From: JASKKU01 sp964416905
GTDB lineage: Archaea > Nanobdellota > Nanobdellia > Woesearchaeales > JASKKU01
DNA length: 41,517 nucleotides
Assembly: GCA_964416905.1 (NCBI GenBank)
Contig: CAYQFL010000003.1
Coordinates: 1-41,517, forward strand
Reading direction: 5' to 3'
Shown: one piece after another, positions 1 through 7,355 of the stretch
Layout: every line of letters starts with the position of its first letter
How positions within the stretch are numbered: the stretch's first letter is position 1
Translations under genes and position numbers: made by a program
Notes under the pieces: generated by a model
The model's input: the letters and a program-made list of their open reading frames with translations, nothing else
Database searches by the model: none
What the model was told of the DNA's origin: nothing

Positions 1-10
1 ACACGCAAGA

Positions 11-19
11 TTTAAAAAG
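11..19 (+). promoter_or_regulatory. TATA-like box of the TM1266-like gene
   Basis: TTTAAAAAG is centred about 27 bases before the ATG at 42. There is no Shine-Dalgarno sequence between them. This spacing fits a leaderless archaeal transcript and supports ATG 42 as the start, although the frame stays open to the left edge. Confidence 0.45.
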
Positions 20-41
20 ACCTAAAGATTATTTTGTTAAA

Positions 42-293
42 ATGCCAACCTATAGAATTGTTGGAATTTCTGTTAATAACAGAAAAGTTAATTCTATAAA
101 ACTACAAGAGATTCTATCAAAACATGGTCATATTATTAGAGCAAGATTGGGATTGCATGAAACTAAACAAGAAGAAGATTTTGGGTTAATCATCCTTCAT
201 ATTGACGGTAAGGGCGAGGAAAGCAAAAGCTTGTTAGATGAGATTAATTCTGTTGATGGGTTAACAGCAAAGGAAATGGTACTAGAAAATTAA
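42..293 (+). CDS. TM1266-like ACT-fold protein (putative iron-only hydrogenase system regulator)
   Basis: This 83-residue protein matches in length and pattern the small family named after Thermotoga TM1266, annotated as a putative iron-only hydrogenase system regulator. Family traits seen here are an N-terminal beta strand (YRIVGISVNN), the segment KLQEILSKHGHIIRARLGL, a second strand (FGLIILHIDG) and a C-terminal LLDEINSVDGLTAKEM. The family has a ferredoxin-like fold related to ACT and NikR C-terminal domains, so a ligand-sensing role is likely, but no ligand is known to me. The reading frame is open back to base 3, so a longer N-terminus cannot be excluded; the TATA-like box favours ATG 42. 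Genes on the left that would test a hydrogenase link lie outside the window. Confidence 0.7.
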   Translation: MPTYRIVGISVNNRKVNSIKLQEILSKHGHIIRARLGLHETKQEEDFGLIILHIDGKGEESKSLLDEINSVDGLTAKEMVLEN

Positions 294-295
294 TT

Positions 296-320
296 CCCTC
301 TTGTTTTCTTATTTTTTGTT
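296..320 (+). terminator. T-rich terminator after the TM1266-like gene
   Basis: A pyrimidine- and T-rich run follows the stop codon at 291-293 without a clear hairpin. This is the usual look of an archaeal intrinsic terminator. It lies in the short convergent gap before the HD-GYP gene. Confidence 0.4.
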
Positions 321-329
321 AAGAGTGGC

Positions 330-1625
330 TCAATAAGAATCAAAGAGTTTCACAACCTCAAAACTCTCGTCTTTTACTTCTAACAATCTTGGATAAAGTT
401 TAGAGAAAATTTCTACTAACTGCGGATCAAACAATTTACCTGAATTTTGAAAAACAAACTCATAGGCTTCATCATGGCTTAAAGCTTTTTTATAAGGTCT
501 TTCAGTAACCAACGCATCAAAGACATCCGCAATTCTCAATATTCTTGATTCTAAGGGGATATCCCCACCAATTAATCCTTCATAACCTGTCCCATCCCAG
601 TTCTCGTGATGATATCTGATCCAAATAGGTATAGGTTCTAAATGTTTAATGTCTTTTAGTATTCGATAACCATGAACTGTGTGTTGTTTTATTTCTTCAA
701 ACTCTTCAGGAGTCAGTTTTCCTTTTTTCTTGAGGATTTCGTCCCTAACAAACACCTTGCCAATATCATGAAGTAAGCCTGCATAATAAATCTTGTTTAA
801 ATCAACACTATTTTCAACTTCCATGTTGTAAGCTTTCGCAATTTGTAGAGAATAGTTTGCTACATGTAAGCTGTGATCATAGGTATAGTGATCTTTAACA
901 TCAATAGAAAGGGTCGTTAATCTTATAAGATGTTTTAATGTTTCTTCTAAATCTTTTCTCATCAAAACCTCAGAAGTCATATCAACAAGAAGAACAACGA
1001 TATTTTCCAAATTCTCTTTAAGGTCATATACTGGAAAAACAAACACTTTCGCATCTTTCTTTTTATTATCCACTAAAAATTCTTTATTAAAAGAATACAG
1101 CTTTTTGTGCTCAGAGATATTCTTCACAATCTTAGATAATCTATCTTTTTCCAAGGAAAGCAGAGATTCTAAGGTGTAATGCTCTTTTTTTAACAAACCG
1201 AGATACTCCTTGCCTAAGGTGTTTGCTCTTGTTAGGTTCAAATCTTTATCTAAAACATAAGCTGGCATAGGCATGTTTTCAAAGAAAGAATACAGATAAT
1301 TCTTCATAGTTTGGTAAATCTCCTGAGTCCCTGAGAGAATCTCTTCTAGTTCTTCGTTTTTCTGTTCAAGAGCCTTATTTTTCTTATCAAGTATAGAACC
1401 CAAAGTTATGGGTAAACCAAACTCAAAAAATGATGAAATATACTTATAGGGTAATTCAAAAAATTCTTTTAAGTTAGAAACACCTTCAAAATACTTTGTG
1501 AGATTATAGTCTATAAAGAAAGTTGAGAGACCTATGCCTAAACCAAAACAAAATCCTAGGTTTTCCTTTACAAGGCTTTCTAATTTTTTGAGACCACAAC
1601 TCATTTTTATGCTTGAAAAACACAT
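330..1625 (-). CDS. Membrane-anchored PAS / HD-GYP domain protein
   Basis: The order is two hydrophobic stretches (about residues 21-40 and 63-80), a coiled coil (about 81-110), a PAS-like domain (about 112-218) and an HD-GYP domain (about 230-408). Metal-ligand candidates are H251, H286-D287 with K290 (HDIGK), H315, H318, H339-H340 and D367. In bacteria, HD-GYP domains hydrolyse cyclic-di-GMP or related dinucleotides. The name motif is altered: HHENWDGTGYEGL has GYE where HHExxDGxGYPxGL is usual, about one residue shorter with the proline gone. All metal ligands look intact, so a phosphodiesterase acting on c-di-GMP, cGAMP or another substrate is plausible. ATG 1625 has GAGGT just upstream at a short spacing; ATG 1604 is an alternative. 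The family is mainly bacterial, so transfer is likely. Confidence 0.85.
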   Translation of the reverse strand: MCFSSIKMSCGLKKLESLVKENLGFCFGLGIGLSTFFIDYNLTKYFEGVSNLKEFFELPYKYISSFFEFGLPITLGSILDKKNKALEQKNEELEEILSGTQEIYQTMKNYLYSFFENMPMPAYVLDKDLNLTRANTLGKEYLGLLKKEHYTLESLLSLEKDRLSKIVKNISEHKKLYSFNKEFLVDNKKKDAKVFVFPVYDLKENLENIVVLLVDMTSEVLMRKDLEETLKHLIRLTTLSIDVKDHYTYDHSLHVANYSLQIAKAYNMEVENSVDLNKIYYAGLLHDIGKVFVRDEILKKKGKLTPEEFEEIKQHTVHGYRILKDIKHLEPIPIWIRYHHENWDGTGYEGLIGGDIPLESRILRIADVFDALVTERPYKKALSHDEAYEFVFQNSGKLFDPQLVEIFSKLYPRLLEVKDESFEVVKLFDSY

Positions 1626-1659
1626 TAAACCTCAGTCAGAGAATAATATCCATTCATAC

Positions 1660-1671
1660 TTTATATATTTT
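1660..1671 (-). promoter_or_regulatory. TATA-like box of the HD-GYP gene
   Basis: On the minus strand AAATATATAAAG is centred about 40 bases before ATG 1625. This predicts a leader of roughly 13 bases that would include the GAGGT at 1629-1633. Confidence 0.4.
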
Positions 1672-1714
1672 AAGCCAAAAAAGAATATAAATTAAATCTA
1701 AAATAAAAAATTAC

Positions 1715-2848
1715 TTAGAGATTATAAATAATCCTATCCATTTCTTCTAAAATTTTTTTCAATTCGGGCTTCTCAAAATGCTCTCTTGCCGGTGCAAGGA
1801 TTTCTATCAGTTTCTCAGCCACAGCATCCTTTAAATCAAGAGGATGAAGTTTTCGTTCTTTGAAATCGTTTTCTAAATCCTCATAAGAAGTATAAGTAAC
1901 ATTCCCTCCAAACTTTTCAGGCCTTTTAATCTCAAGTTTAGCATCTTCTCTGCTGAAAATTAATTTTCTAGCCCAATCAAGTATAGGATTAAATTCTACT
2001 TCGCCTTCAGGACAGAACGCTTTCCTTATCTTCCGTCTTATCTCATCAGGAGAGTCGTGTATGAAAATACAAGTATCAGGTTTTGATTTGCTCATCTTTA
2101 AAGCAGACCAAAGTTCTTGAATCTGATCTTTAGGTACGGGCCACATTGGTGGTTTACCTAGGCCCAAAAGTAAAGGATGGTGAACAGCTACCGGCTTTAT
2201 TTTCTCGCCGTTTTTATTGCGCAAAGGTTTTGATGTTAATTTTAAAGCAACATCCCTCGCAACAACATGAGCTTTCCTTTGGTCCATACCTGCATGTGTA
2301 AGGTTAACACCTTGAATAAAGATATCAGCTACCTGCATTGGCGGGTAAATCAAAGTTGCAAAGTTTATAGAATCGCCTTCCTTACGACCCATGATAGTTA
2401 TGCTTCTTTTAATCCTTGACAAAGTTGTATGTTTACTTACATCAATAACCGTTTCCCAGTAAGTATCATTATTGTGATAAAGGTCCGTACCCAGAATAAA
2501 ATTTAATTTGCTTGGGTCACCGCCAACACATTTAAGGCTAGCGATCAAGCCTTCTTTGAAATAATTAAGGGCTACTTTTCTAATGAGTTCCTTATCGCCA
2601 CCAAGCTTATTATTTATCCAAGTATGCCAATCTGCAAGAAGGATGTTACATTCAACACCAGCATCCATGAAATCCTTAACTTTTGACATACACATTAATC
2701 CAGTACCCAGATGAATCTTACCAGAAATCTCAAAACCGATATAGTGTTTAATCTTCTCGCCGCTTTCAAGCAAATCTTTTAAATCTTCTTCTGTAAGAAC
2801 CTCCTCAGCATTCTTCGTGATTAATCTTAACCTTTCATCAACATCCAT
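1715..2848 (-). CDS. tyrS: Tyrosyl-tRNA synthetase, archaeal type
   Basis: This class I synthetase charges tRNA-Tyr in the cytoplasm. The N-terminal pocket motif YIGFEISGKIHLGTG (from Y36) carries the HIGH-equivalent HLGT at about H46. Further matches are GMDQRKAH at about 187-194, KMSKS at 251-255, the IRRKIRKAFCPEGEVEFNP segment and the C-terminal KRPEKFGG...HPLDLKDAVAEKLIEIL. All fit archaeal/eukaryotic TyrRS. At 377 residues it is longer than the roughly 306-residue Methanocaldococcus enzyme, partly because of a longer stretch between about residues 203 and 250. A TATA-like box lies about 30 bases before the ATG, with no Shine-Dalgarno sequence. It is divergent from the first TrmB-like gene. 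Confidence 0.95.
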   Translation of the reverse strand: MDVDERLRLITKNAEEVLTEEDLKDLLESGEKIKHYIGFEISGKIHLGTGLMCMSKVKDFMDAGVECNILLADWHTWINNKLGGDKELIRKVALNYFKEGLIASLKCVGGDPSKLNFILGTDLYHNNDTYWETVIDVSKHTTLSRIKRSITIMGRKEGDSINFATLIYPPMQVADIFIQGVNLTHAGMDQRKAHVVARDVALKLTSKPLRNKNGEKIKPVAVHHPLLLGLGKPPMWPVPKDQIQELWSALKMSKSKPDTCIFIHDSPDEIRRKIRKAFCPEGEVEFNPILDWARKLIFSREDAKLEIKRPEKFGGNVTYTSYEDLENDFKERKLHPLDLKDAVAEKLIEILAPAREHFEKPELKKILEEMDRIIYNL

Positions 2849-2873
2849 TTTAAAACACAGTCAATAAAAATGA

Positions 2874-2883
2874 TTTATAAAAT
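2874..2883 (-). promoter_or_regulatory. TATA-like box of tyrS
   Basis: Reading the minus strand, ATTTTATAAA is centred about 30 bases before ATG 2848, consistent with a leaderless or nearly leaderless transcript. Confidence 0.45.
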
Positions 2884-2958
2884 TTCCTAAAAGAAGAAAG
2901 ACCAAGATAAGTTCATACAATGCTCCAAAAATCATAACCACTTATAGATGACGAAAAG

Positions 2959-3000
2959 TTTATATATGGCTAGGCTCTACTCCTTAGTAACAAAAGGTGG
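2959..3000 (+). promoter_or_regulatory. Promoter and Shine-Dalgarno of the first TrmB-like gene
   Basis: The TATA-like TTTATATAT at 2959-2967 is followed by a predicted start of transcription near 2989. GGTGG at 2996-3000 gives a Shine-Dalgarno sequence 6 bases before ATG 3007. The two elements together fix the start. Confidence 0.55.
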
Positions 3001-3006
3001 TCGATA

Positions 3007-3798
3007 ATGATTATTGACAAGATGCTTATAAACAAGTTAAAAGAATTAGGTTTAAATAGCTACGAGATAAAGATCTGGACATCATTATTAGCAAAAGGCA
3101 GTGCTACAGCTAGCGAGCTTGCCGATATTGCTAATGTTCCCAGGTCAAGAAGTTATGATGTTCTTGAGAGTCTTGAGAAAAAAGGACTTGTAATTGCACA
3201 GTTTACAAAGCCTATAAAGTATATTGCAGTTGATCCTGAAGAAGGCATTGAAAGGATAAAAAAGCGCATTCTACAAGAAACTCATGAGAATATAAACATT
3301 CTTGAGAAATTTAAAAATAGCGAAGTGTTGGAATTCCTAAAAGAGCTGTATGATAAAAACATAACACTTGTTGATCCTCTAGAGATGTCTGGAGCAATCA
3401 AAGGTAAAAAAAATATATTAGACCATCTCAGATACTTAATAAAAAATTCAAAGAAAGAGATAAACCTAATAACCACCAGCAAAGCATTTGTTCATAAAGT
3501 AGAGAATCTGTATTCGGATTTGAAGAAAGCTGCTGAAAAGGGTGTTGCAATAAAGATTGCTGCGCCAGTAACAAAAGATGTTCTTGAGCATGTTGATTTG
3601 ATTAAAAGGATAGGAGAATTCAAGGATGCTAAAAACATTAAATCTCGGTTTGGTCTATTTGACGACGAGCATTCTGTATTGTTCCTTACTAATGATGGTG
3701 TAGCGGATGCGTTTGATTCAGCAATCTGGGTACAGAGCAAAGACCTAAATCAATCATTGAAGCATGGCTTTAATCACATCTGGGAAAAACTTGAATAA
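3007..3798 (+). CDS. TrmB-family transcriptional regulator (paralogue 1)
   Basis: The N-terminal winged helix-turn-helix (about residues 5-80) has the TrmB pattern: a helix with NSYEIKIWTSLLAKG, then ASELADIANVPRSRSYDVL as the recognition region, and a wing ending KPIKYIAV. A helical linker (about 80-115) leads to a C-terminal alpha/beta domain (about 118-263) resembling the TrmB/phospholipase D-like effector domain. TrmB proteins mostly sense sugars or other metabolites and repress or activate by binding near promoters; the ligand here is unknown. It is clearly paralogous to the gene at 7356, with 21 identical residues in a row across the recognition helix. The two genes flank the thymidine kinase-like gene and ABCE1. 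A TATA box and Shine-Dalgarno sequence support ATG 3007. Confidence 0.85.
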   Translation: MIIDKMLINKLKELGLNSYEIKIWTSLLAKGSATASELADIANVPRSRSYDVLESLEKKGLVIAQFTKPIKYIAVDPEEGIERIKKRILQETHENINILEKFKNSEVLEFLKELYDKNITLVDPLEMSGAIKGKKNILDHLRYLIKNSKKEINLITTSKAFVHKVENLYSDLKKAAEKGVAIKIAAPVTKDVLEHVDLIKRIGEFKDAKNIKSRFGLFDDEHSVLFLTNDGVADAFDSAIWVQSKDLNQSLKHGFNHIWEKLE

Positions 3799-3926
3799 AA
3801 AAGTAAAAATCAATTTAAATTAATTTAAATGCTATTTTAAAAAACAACATACGCAAAAACTAATTTAGAAAAGCTATTCGTAAGGAAACAAATCTTTTTA
3901 TTTTTTACAATTTAGAAGGGATGTTC

Positions 3927-5204
3927 ATGACTTCATTAACAATAACTCCATTTTTCAACAAGTATATGATATACGGACCGCCTAAGAGCGGAAAAAGCGG
4001 AGAGCTCATCAATGCTTTGTTGAGTTTAAAGAAAAGCGAAAGTTATTCTGATGAAGAAATCTTAGTTGTAAAACATTTCTTGGAGGATGTAGGGTATCCT
4101 AACGAGATTGTTTCTTTTGATAAAAAGAAAACTAGGGCTAAAGAAGTTGAAAAGCCCAAAGATATTGCTGACTTGGTTAATGAAAATCCTCAAGCTGAGT
4201 TGGTTTTCATTGCCGGCGTTAATTTCTTTGAAGATTCAAGCATAAAAAACCTTGTTCAAGAAATTGCTGATTCTGGAAGGAAAGTAGTTATGTCGGGGAT
4301 ACCCTTAACTTACGAAGGAAAACCATACAATCATATGGATAAACTTATGGCTATTTCAAATGAGTTTGTTCAACTTTATGGAATCTGTAATTATTGCGGC
4401 AAATCTGCAACAAAAAGCGCAAGATTGGATAATGGAGATTATGTTGCAGTTTGCCCTGTTCATTTAGATTTTGAAGAAAGACCTGACTATAATCCGTTTC
4501 TAATTGATCAAAGACCTCTGTTAAGGTTAATCATTGGCCCAATGTATGCCTCAAAAACAGAAACTTTAATGGATTACATAAGTGAAATAATCAAAAGAAA
4601 CGAAAACGCAAACAAAAAAGAAGAGTTTGTTTTATTTAAGGCTCAAATTGATAACAGGTATATGAAACCTGGAGAAAAGCCAAAAGTAAAATCTCACAAT
4701 TTTAGAGAGTTTGAAGCAATACCTGTATCTAGTGCAAAAGAAATAGATGAATATCTTAAGGAGCATAAAGAAACAAGACATATCTTCATCGATGAAGGGC
4801 AGTTTATCCCTGATCTATATGATATAGTTACCGAACATTATTATCGAGGCGCTCACATAACTATTTCTGCATTAGCAAGAGATTTTAGAGGAGAGCCTTT
4901 TGGTGAAGACATTCCTAAGTTGTTAACTCAAGCAGATGAAATCATCAACAGAAGAGCTTACTGTACGCATCATATTTACAATGGCTCAGGACCTTGCAGA
5001 TGGCCTGCAGTAGAAACCCAGAGATACATAAGATATGGAAATAAAGCGATACAACCAGCAAAATATAATGATCCGGTTGTGCTCGTTGGTTCTAAAGGAG
5101 AAGATGTAAAAGAATTTTATGAAGCTTCGTGCATTATGCATCACGAAGTTCTTGATAAACCTAAAGCGATGTTTGACATAGAACCTCTAAACAAAAAAGA
5201 TTAA
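3927..5204 (+). CDS. tdk: Tandem thymidine kinase (two fused type II TK modules)
   Basis: Type II thymidine kinases phosphorylate thymidine for salvage and are normally about 190-230 residues with one P-loop domain and a zinc lasso. Here two such modules are fused (numbering from ATG 3921, 427 residues). Module 1 (about 14-185) has P-loop GPPKSGKS (19-26) and zinc ligands C156-x2-C159 and C178-x2-H181, but IAGVNFF replaces the family IDEAQFF, so the catalytic Glu is Gly99. Module 2 (about 200-410) keeps FIDEGQF (E292), ARDFRGEPFG and Cys/His pairs (C348, C404, H407), but its P-loop is GPMYASKT, with Ser211 in place of the glycine before the lysine. GAAGGG at 3915-3920 abuts ATG 3921 but is 6 bases from ATG 3927, so 3927 is the better start (425 residues). 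It is convergent with ABCE1. Confidence 0.85.
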   Translation: MTSLTITPFFNKYMIYGPPKSGKSGELINALLSLKKSESYSDEEILVVKHFLEDVGYPNEIVSFDKKKTRAKEVEKPKDIADLVNENPQAELVFIAGVNFFEDSSIKNLVQEIADSGRKVVMSGIPLTYEGKPYNHMDKLMAISNEFVQLYGICNYCGKSATKSARLDNGDYVAVCPVHLDFEERPDYNPFLIDQRPLLRLIIGPMYASKTETLMDYISEIIKRNENANKKEEFVLFKAQIDNRYMKPGEKPKVKSHNFREFEAIPVSSAKEIDEYLKEHKETRHIFIDEGQFIPDLYDIVTEHYYRGAHITISALARDFRGEPFGEDIPKLLTQADEIINRRAYCTHHIYNGSGPCRWPAVETQRYIRYGNKAIQPAKYNDPVVLVGSKGEDVKEFYEASCIMHHEVLDKPKAMFDIEPLNKKD

Positions 5205-5233
5205 GAAAACAGAAATATTGTTTTACAATAAAA

Positions 5234-6991
5234 CTACAAGTAATAATACTTCTTTTCAGCTTTTTGGAGTTTATCCTGTTGGGAACCTATTTTGTTTGCC
5301 CTAGGTCTCTTTGTTTCTTGGTCCCTTCTAAAAGTTATTCCTAATTCTTCCAAGAACAAGTTCATGCCTTCTTCCATATCATATAAACCTTTCAGGATTC
5401 CCTGCTTTGAAGGAATTCCTCCAAAAACAAAAAGCATTTGCGAAAGATAATCGATAAACAAAAGGTCATGATCTACAACTATTGCAGTTTTTCCTTTTTC
5501 TTCCATAAAAGAACGTAATACTTTAGAAACAGCTAATCTTTGCTCTACATCCAAATAAGCTGAAGGCTCATCTAACAGATACAAATCTGCATCTTGTGAC
5601 AAGCATTTTGCAATGTAAACCCTTTGAAGTTCTCCTCCGGAAAGTTCGTTTAGTTTTCGATTGAATAACTCCTCAAGGTTTAAAGGTTTGATTAACTGCA
5701 TATTGTATTTTGCAATTGCATCTGAAAGAAAAACTGAAACTAGCTCATCAGAAGAATGAGATAAGTATTGAGGTTTATAACTCACTTTTAATTCGGAGTT
5801 TATTTCTCCTTTAGTTGGTTTTAGTTCTCCTGCAAGAATTTTAATGAATGTTGTTTTGCCAATGCCATTCTCGCCCAAAACACCAATCACTTTTCCTTTA
5901 GGAATCCTCCCCTTGTTTGCTTTTAATACAAAACCATCGAAATCAATTTCAAATTCATCCCATTCAACAATCTGCTGTTCCTCTTTCTGGTTCTGCTCAG
6001 GTGCTCTTTTTGTGAATTCAATAGCTTCTCTTCTAAAACGAACGTTTTCCTCTCTCAAGAAACCTCGTAAAAATGCGTTAATGCCTTCCTTAGTTGACTT
6101 AAGCAAACTAACCACACCAAAGCTTCTGGGCTTACCATACATTATATGAACGAAGTCTGATAAGTAATCTAAAACAATCAAGTCATGTTCAACCAGAAGC
6201 ATTGTATTATTTTCATCAACAAAATTTTTTAGCGTTGATGCCAGCTTAAGTCTTTGTTTTATATCTAAATAAGATGTTGGTTCATCAACGATTCTTAATT
6301 CAGCATTTTTCAACATGGCTGCAGCAATTATAACTCGCTGCAATTCACCGCCAGAAAGCTGAGATAGTTTTCTGTTGAGTAAAGTATCTAGTTCAAAAAC
6401 TGCAACTATCTCTTGGAAATCGCTAGAGATTTTTGATAAAAATTCTGAAACTGTTCCATCAAACATTTTGGGTATTGATTCTATATGCTGAGGTTTATAA
6501 GAAATAGAAATCTGATTTGAGTAAAGCTTTGTGAAGTAAGATTGTAACTCAGTTCCCTTGAAAAAAGATATTGCATCATCGATTGAAACTTCAGATTCTA
6601 GTTTACCAAAGTTTGGGGTTATAACTTTTCCAAGAATCTTTATGGCTGTACTTTTACCAATCCCGTTAACACCAATAATTCCCACTATACTTCCTAACTT
6701 AGGTACAGGCAACTGATAAAGCCTAAAGCCATTCTTTCCAAACTGATGAACTGGGTTTTCAAGTTCTGAAGGCAAGTTTATAATGTGTATTGCTTCAAAT
6801 GGACAACGATTTGAACAAATTTTACATCCTGTACATAGAACCTCTTCAATTACTACTTTTCCATCTTCACTTTTATGGATGCATTCTTCTCCTGCGCGGT
6901 TAATTGGACAAAGTTTTATGCATAAGTAATCTCCGCAAAAAATAGGATTGCATTTCTCTTTCTCAACAACCGCGATTCTATTGTTTGACAT
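5234..6991 (-). CDS. ABCE1/Rli1 ribosome-recycling ATPase
   Basis: ABCE1 splits ribosomes after termination, together with aRF1/aPelota, and also acts in initiation. The N-terminal two-cluster ferredoxin domain (about 1-75) shows C14, C19, C24, C28, C37, C53, C56, C59 and C63, including CTGCKICSNRCPFEAI. The first nucleotide-binding domain has GVNGIGKS (107-114), LSGGELQR (212-219), DEPTSYLD and the switch histidine in VEHD. The second has GENGIGKT, LSGGELQR, DEPSAYLD and VDHD. At 585 residues the length is normal for the family, and the C-terminus is intact. There is no Shine-Dalgarno sequence, and a TATA-like box lies about 25 bases before the ATG, so the transcript is probably leaderless. 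Three direct repeats lie just upstream of that box. Confidence 0.97.
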   Translation of the reverse strand: MSNNRIAVVEKEKCNPIFCGDYLCIKLCPINRAGEECIHKSEDGKVVIEEVLCTGCKICSNRCPFEAIHIINLPSELENPVHQFGKNGFRLYQLPVPKLGSIVGIIGVNGIGKSTAIKILGKVITPNFGKLESEVSIDDAISFFKGTELQSYFTKLYSNQISISYKPQHIESIPKMFDGTVSEFLSKISSDFQEIVAVFELDTLLNRKLSQLSGGELQRVIIAAAMLKNAELRIVDEPTSYLDIKQRLKLASTLKNFVDENNTMLLVEHDLIVLDYLSDFVHIMYGKPRSFGVVSLLKSTKEGINAFLRGFLREENVRFRREAIEFTKRAPEQNQKEEQQIVEWDEFEIDFDGFVLKANKGRIPKGKVIGVLGENGIGKTTFIKILAGELKPTKGEINSELKVSYKPQYLSHSSDELVSVFLSDAIAKYNMQLIKPLNLEELFNRKLNELSGGELQRVYIAKCLSQDADLYLLDEPSAYLDVEQRLAVSKVLRSFMEEKGKTAIVVDHDLLFIDYLSQMLFVFGGIPSKQGILKGLYDMEEGMNLFLEELGITFRRDQETKRPRANKIGSQQDKLQKAEKKYYYL

Positions 6992-7010
6992 AACTCACAG
7001 AAACGCGAAT

Positions 7011-7023
7011 AATTATAAAAAAG
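7011..7023 (-). promoter_or_regulatory. TATA-like box of the ABCE1 gene
   Basis: On the minus strand CTTTTTTATAATT is centred about 25 bases before ATG 6991. No Shine-Dalgarno sequence follows, so translation is probably leaderless. Confidence 0.45.
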
Positions 7024-7028
7024 TTTTG

Positions 7029-7093
7029 TTTCAAAAAATGAAACAAACAAATTATTTCAAAAACATGTTTTTATCATAATTTCAAAAAACATG
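7029..7093. repeat. Three phased direct repeats upstream of the ABCE1 promoter
   Basis: TTTCAAAAAATG (7029-7040), TTTCAAAAACATG (7055-7067) and TTTCAAAAAACATG (7080-7093) start 26 and 25 bases apart. The first copy also forms the palindrome GTTTCA-AAAAA-TGAAAC (7028-7044). They begin about 37 bases upstream of the ABCE1 start, just beyond its TATA box. Position and phasing suggest operator sites for a DNA-binding protein, possibly one of the TrmB-like regulators; that link is inference. Confidence 0.4.
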
Positions 7094-7303
7094 CCAAGTT
7101 ACATTGATAAATTAATAAAATTGTGCTAAAAAGTAAACATAAATTAATTGCAAAATAGGCGTTAATTTTAATAATGTCAAAGAATATACTACTTCAAAAC
7201 AGATAATTACAGTTACTGTCTATTGATATAATAGTAACTTAAGAAATTAACTTTGCAGGGATGAAAAGCGTAAGTTTTTAATATTAGTGTTGATTTTAGT
7301 ATA

Positions 7304-7348
7304 ACAATTGTTTGAAATATAAAAAGTTATAAAAAAAATTTCGGAGGT
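7304..7348 (+). promoter_or_regulatory. Promoter region and Shine-Dalgarno of TrmB-like 2
   Basis: TATA-like candidates are TTTTAGTATAAC (7304-7315) and AATATAAAAAG (7316-7326). GGAGGT at 7343-7348 is a strong Shine-Dalgarno sequence 7 bases before TTG 7356 and decides that unusual start codon. Confidence 0.5.
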
Positions 7349-7355
7349 AATTAAA

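Larger units (their letters stand above)
6992..7355. other. Divergent intergenic region between ABCE1 and TrmB-like 2
   Basis: This 364-base AT-rich gap holds the promoters of both flanking genes. From left to right it contains the ABCE1 TATA box, three TTTCAAAAA-type repeats, an AT-rich stretch, the small palindrome ACAGTTACTGT (7210-7220) followed by a GTTACT/AGTAAC inverted pair (7212-7217 and 7233-7238), and the TrmB-like 2 promoter with a strong Shine-Dalgarno sequence. I found no convincing ORF or tRNA in it. Confidence 0.5.

Noticed and set aside
7028..7044. GTTTCA-AAAAA-TGAAAC hairpin as a terminator
   Set aside because: It lies upstream of both divergent genes rather than after a stop codon, and it forms part of the direct-repeat set.
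7028..7093. Three short repeats at about 25-base period as a mini CRISPR
   Set aside because: The repeated unit is only 12-14 bases and AT-rich, with no leader or cas genes. An operator-like role fits better.
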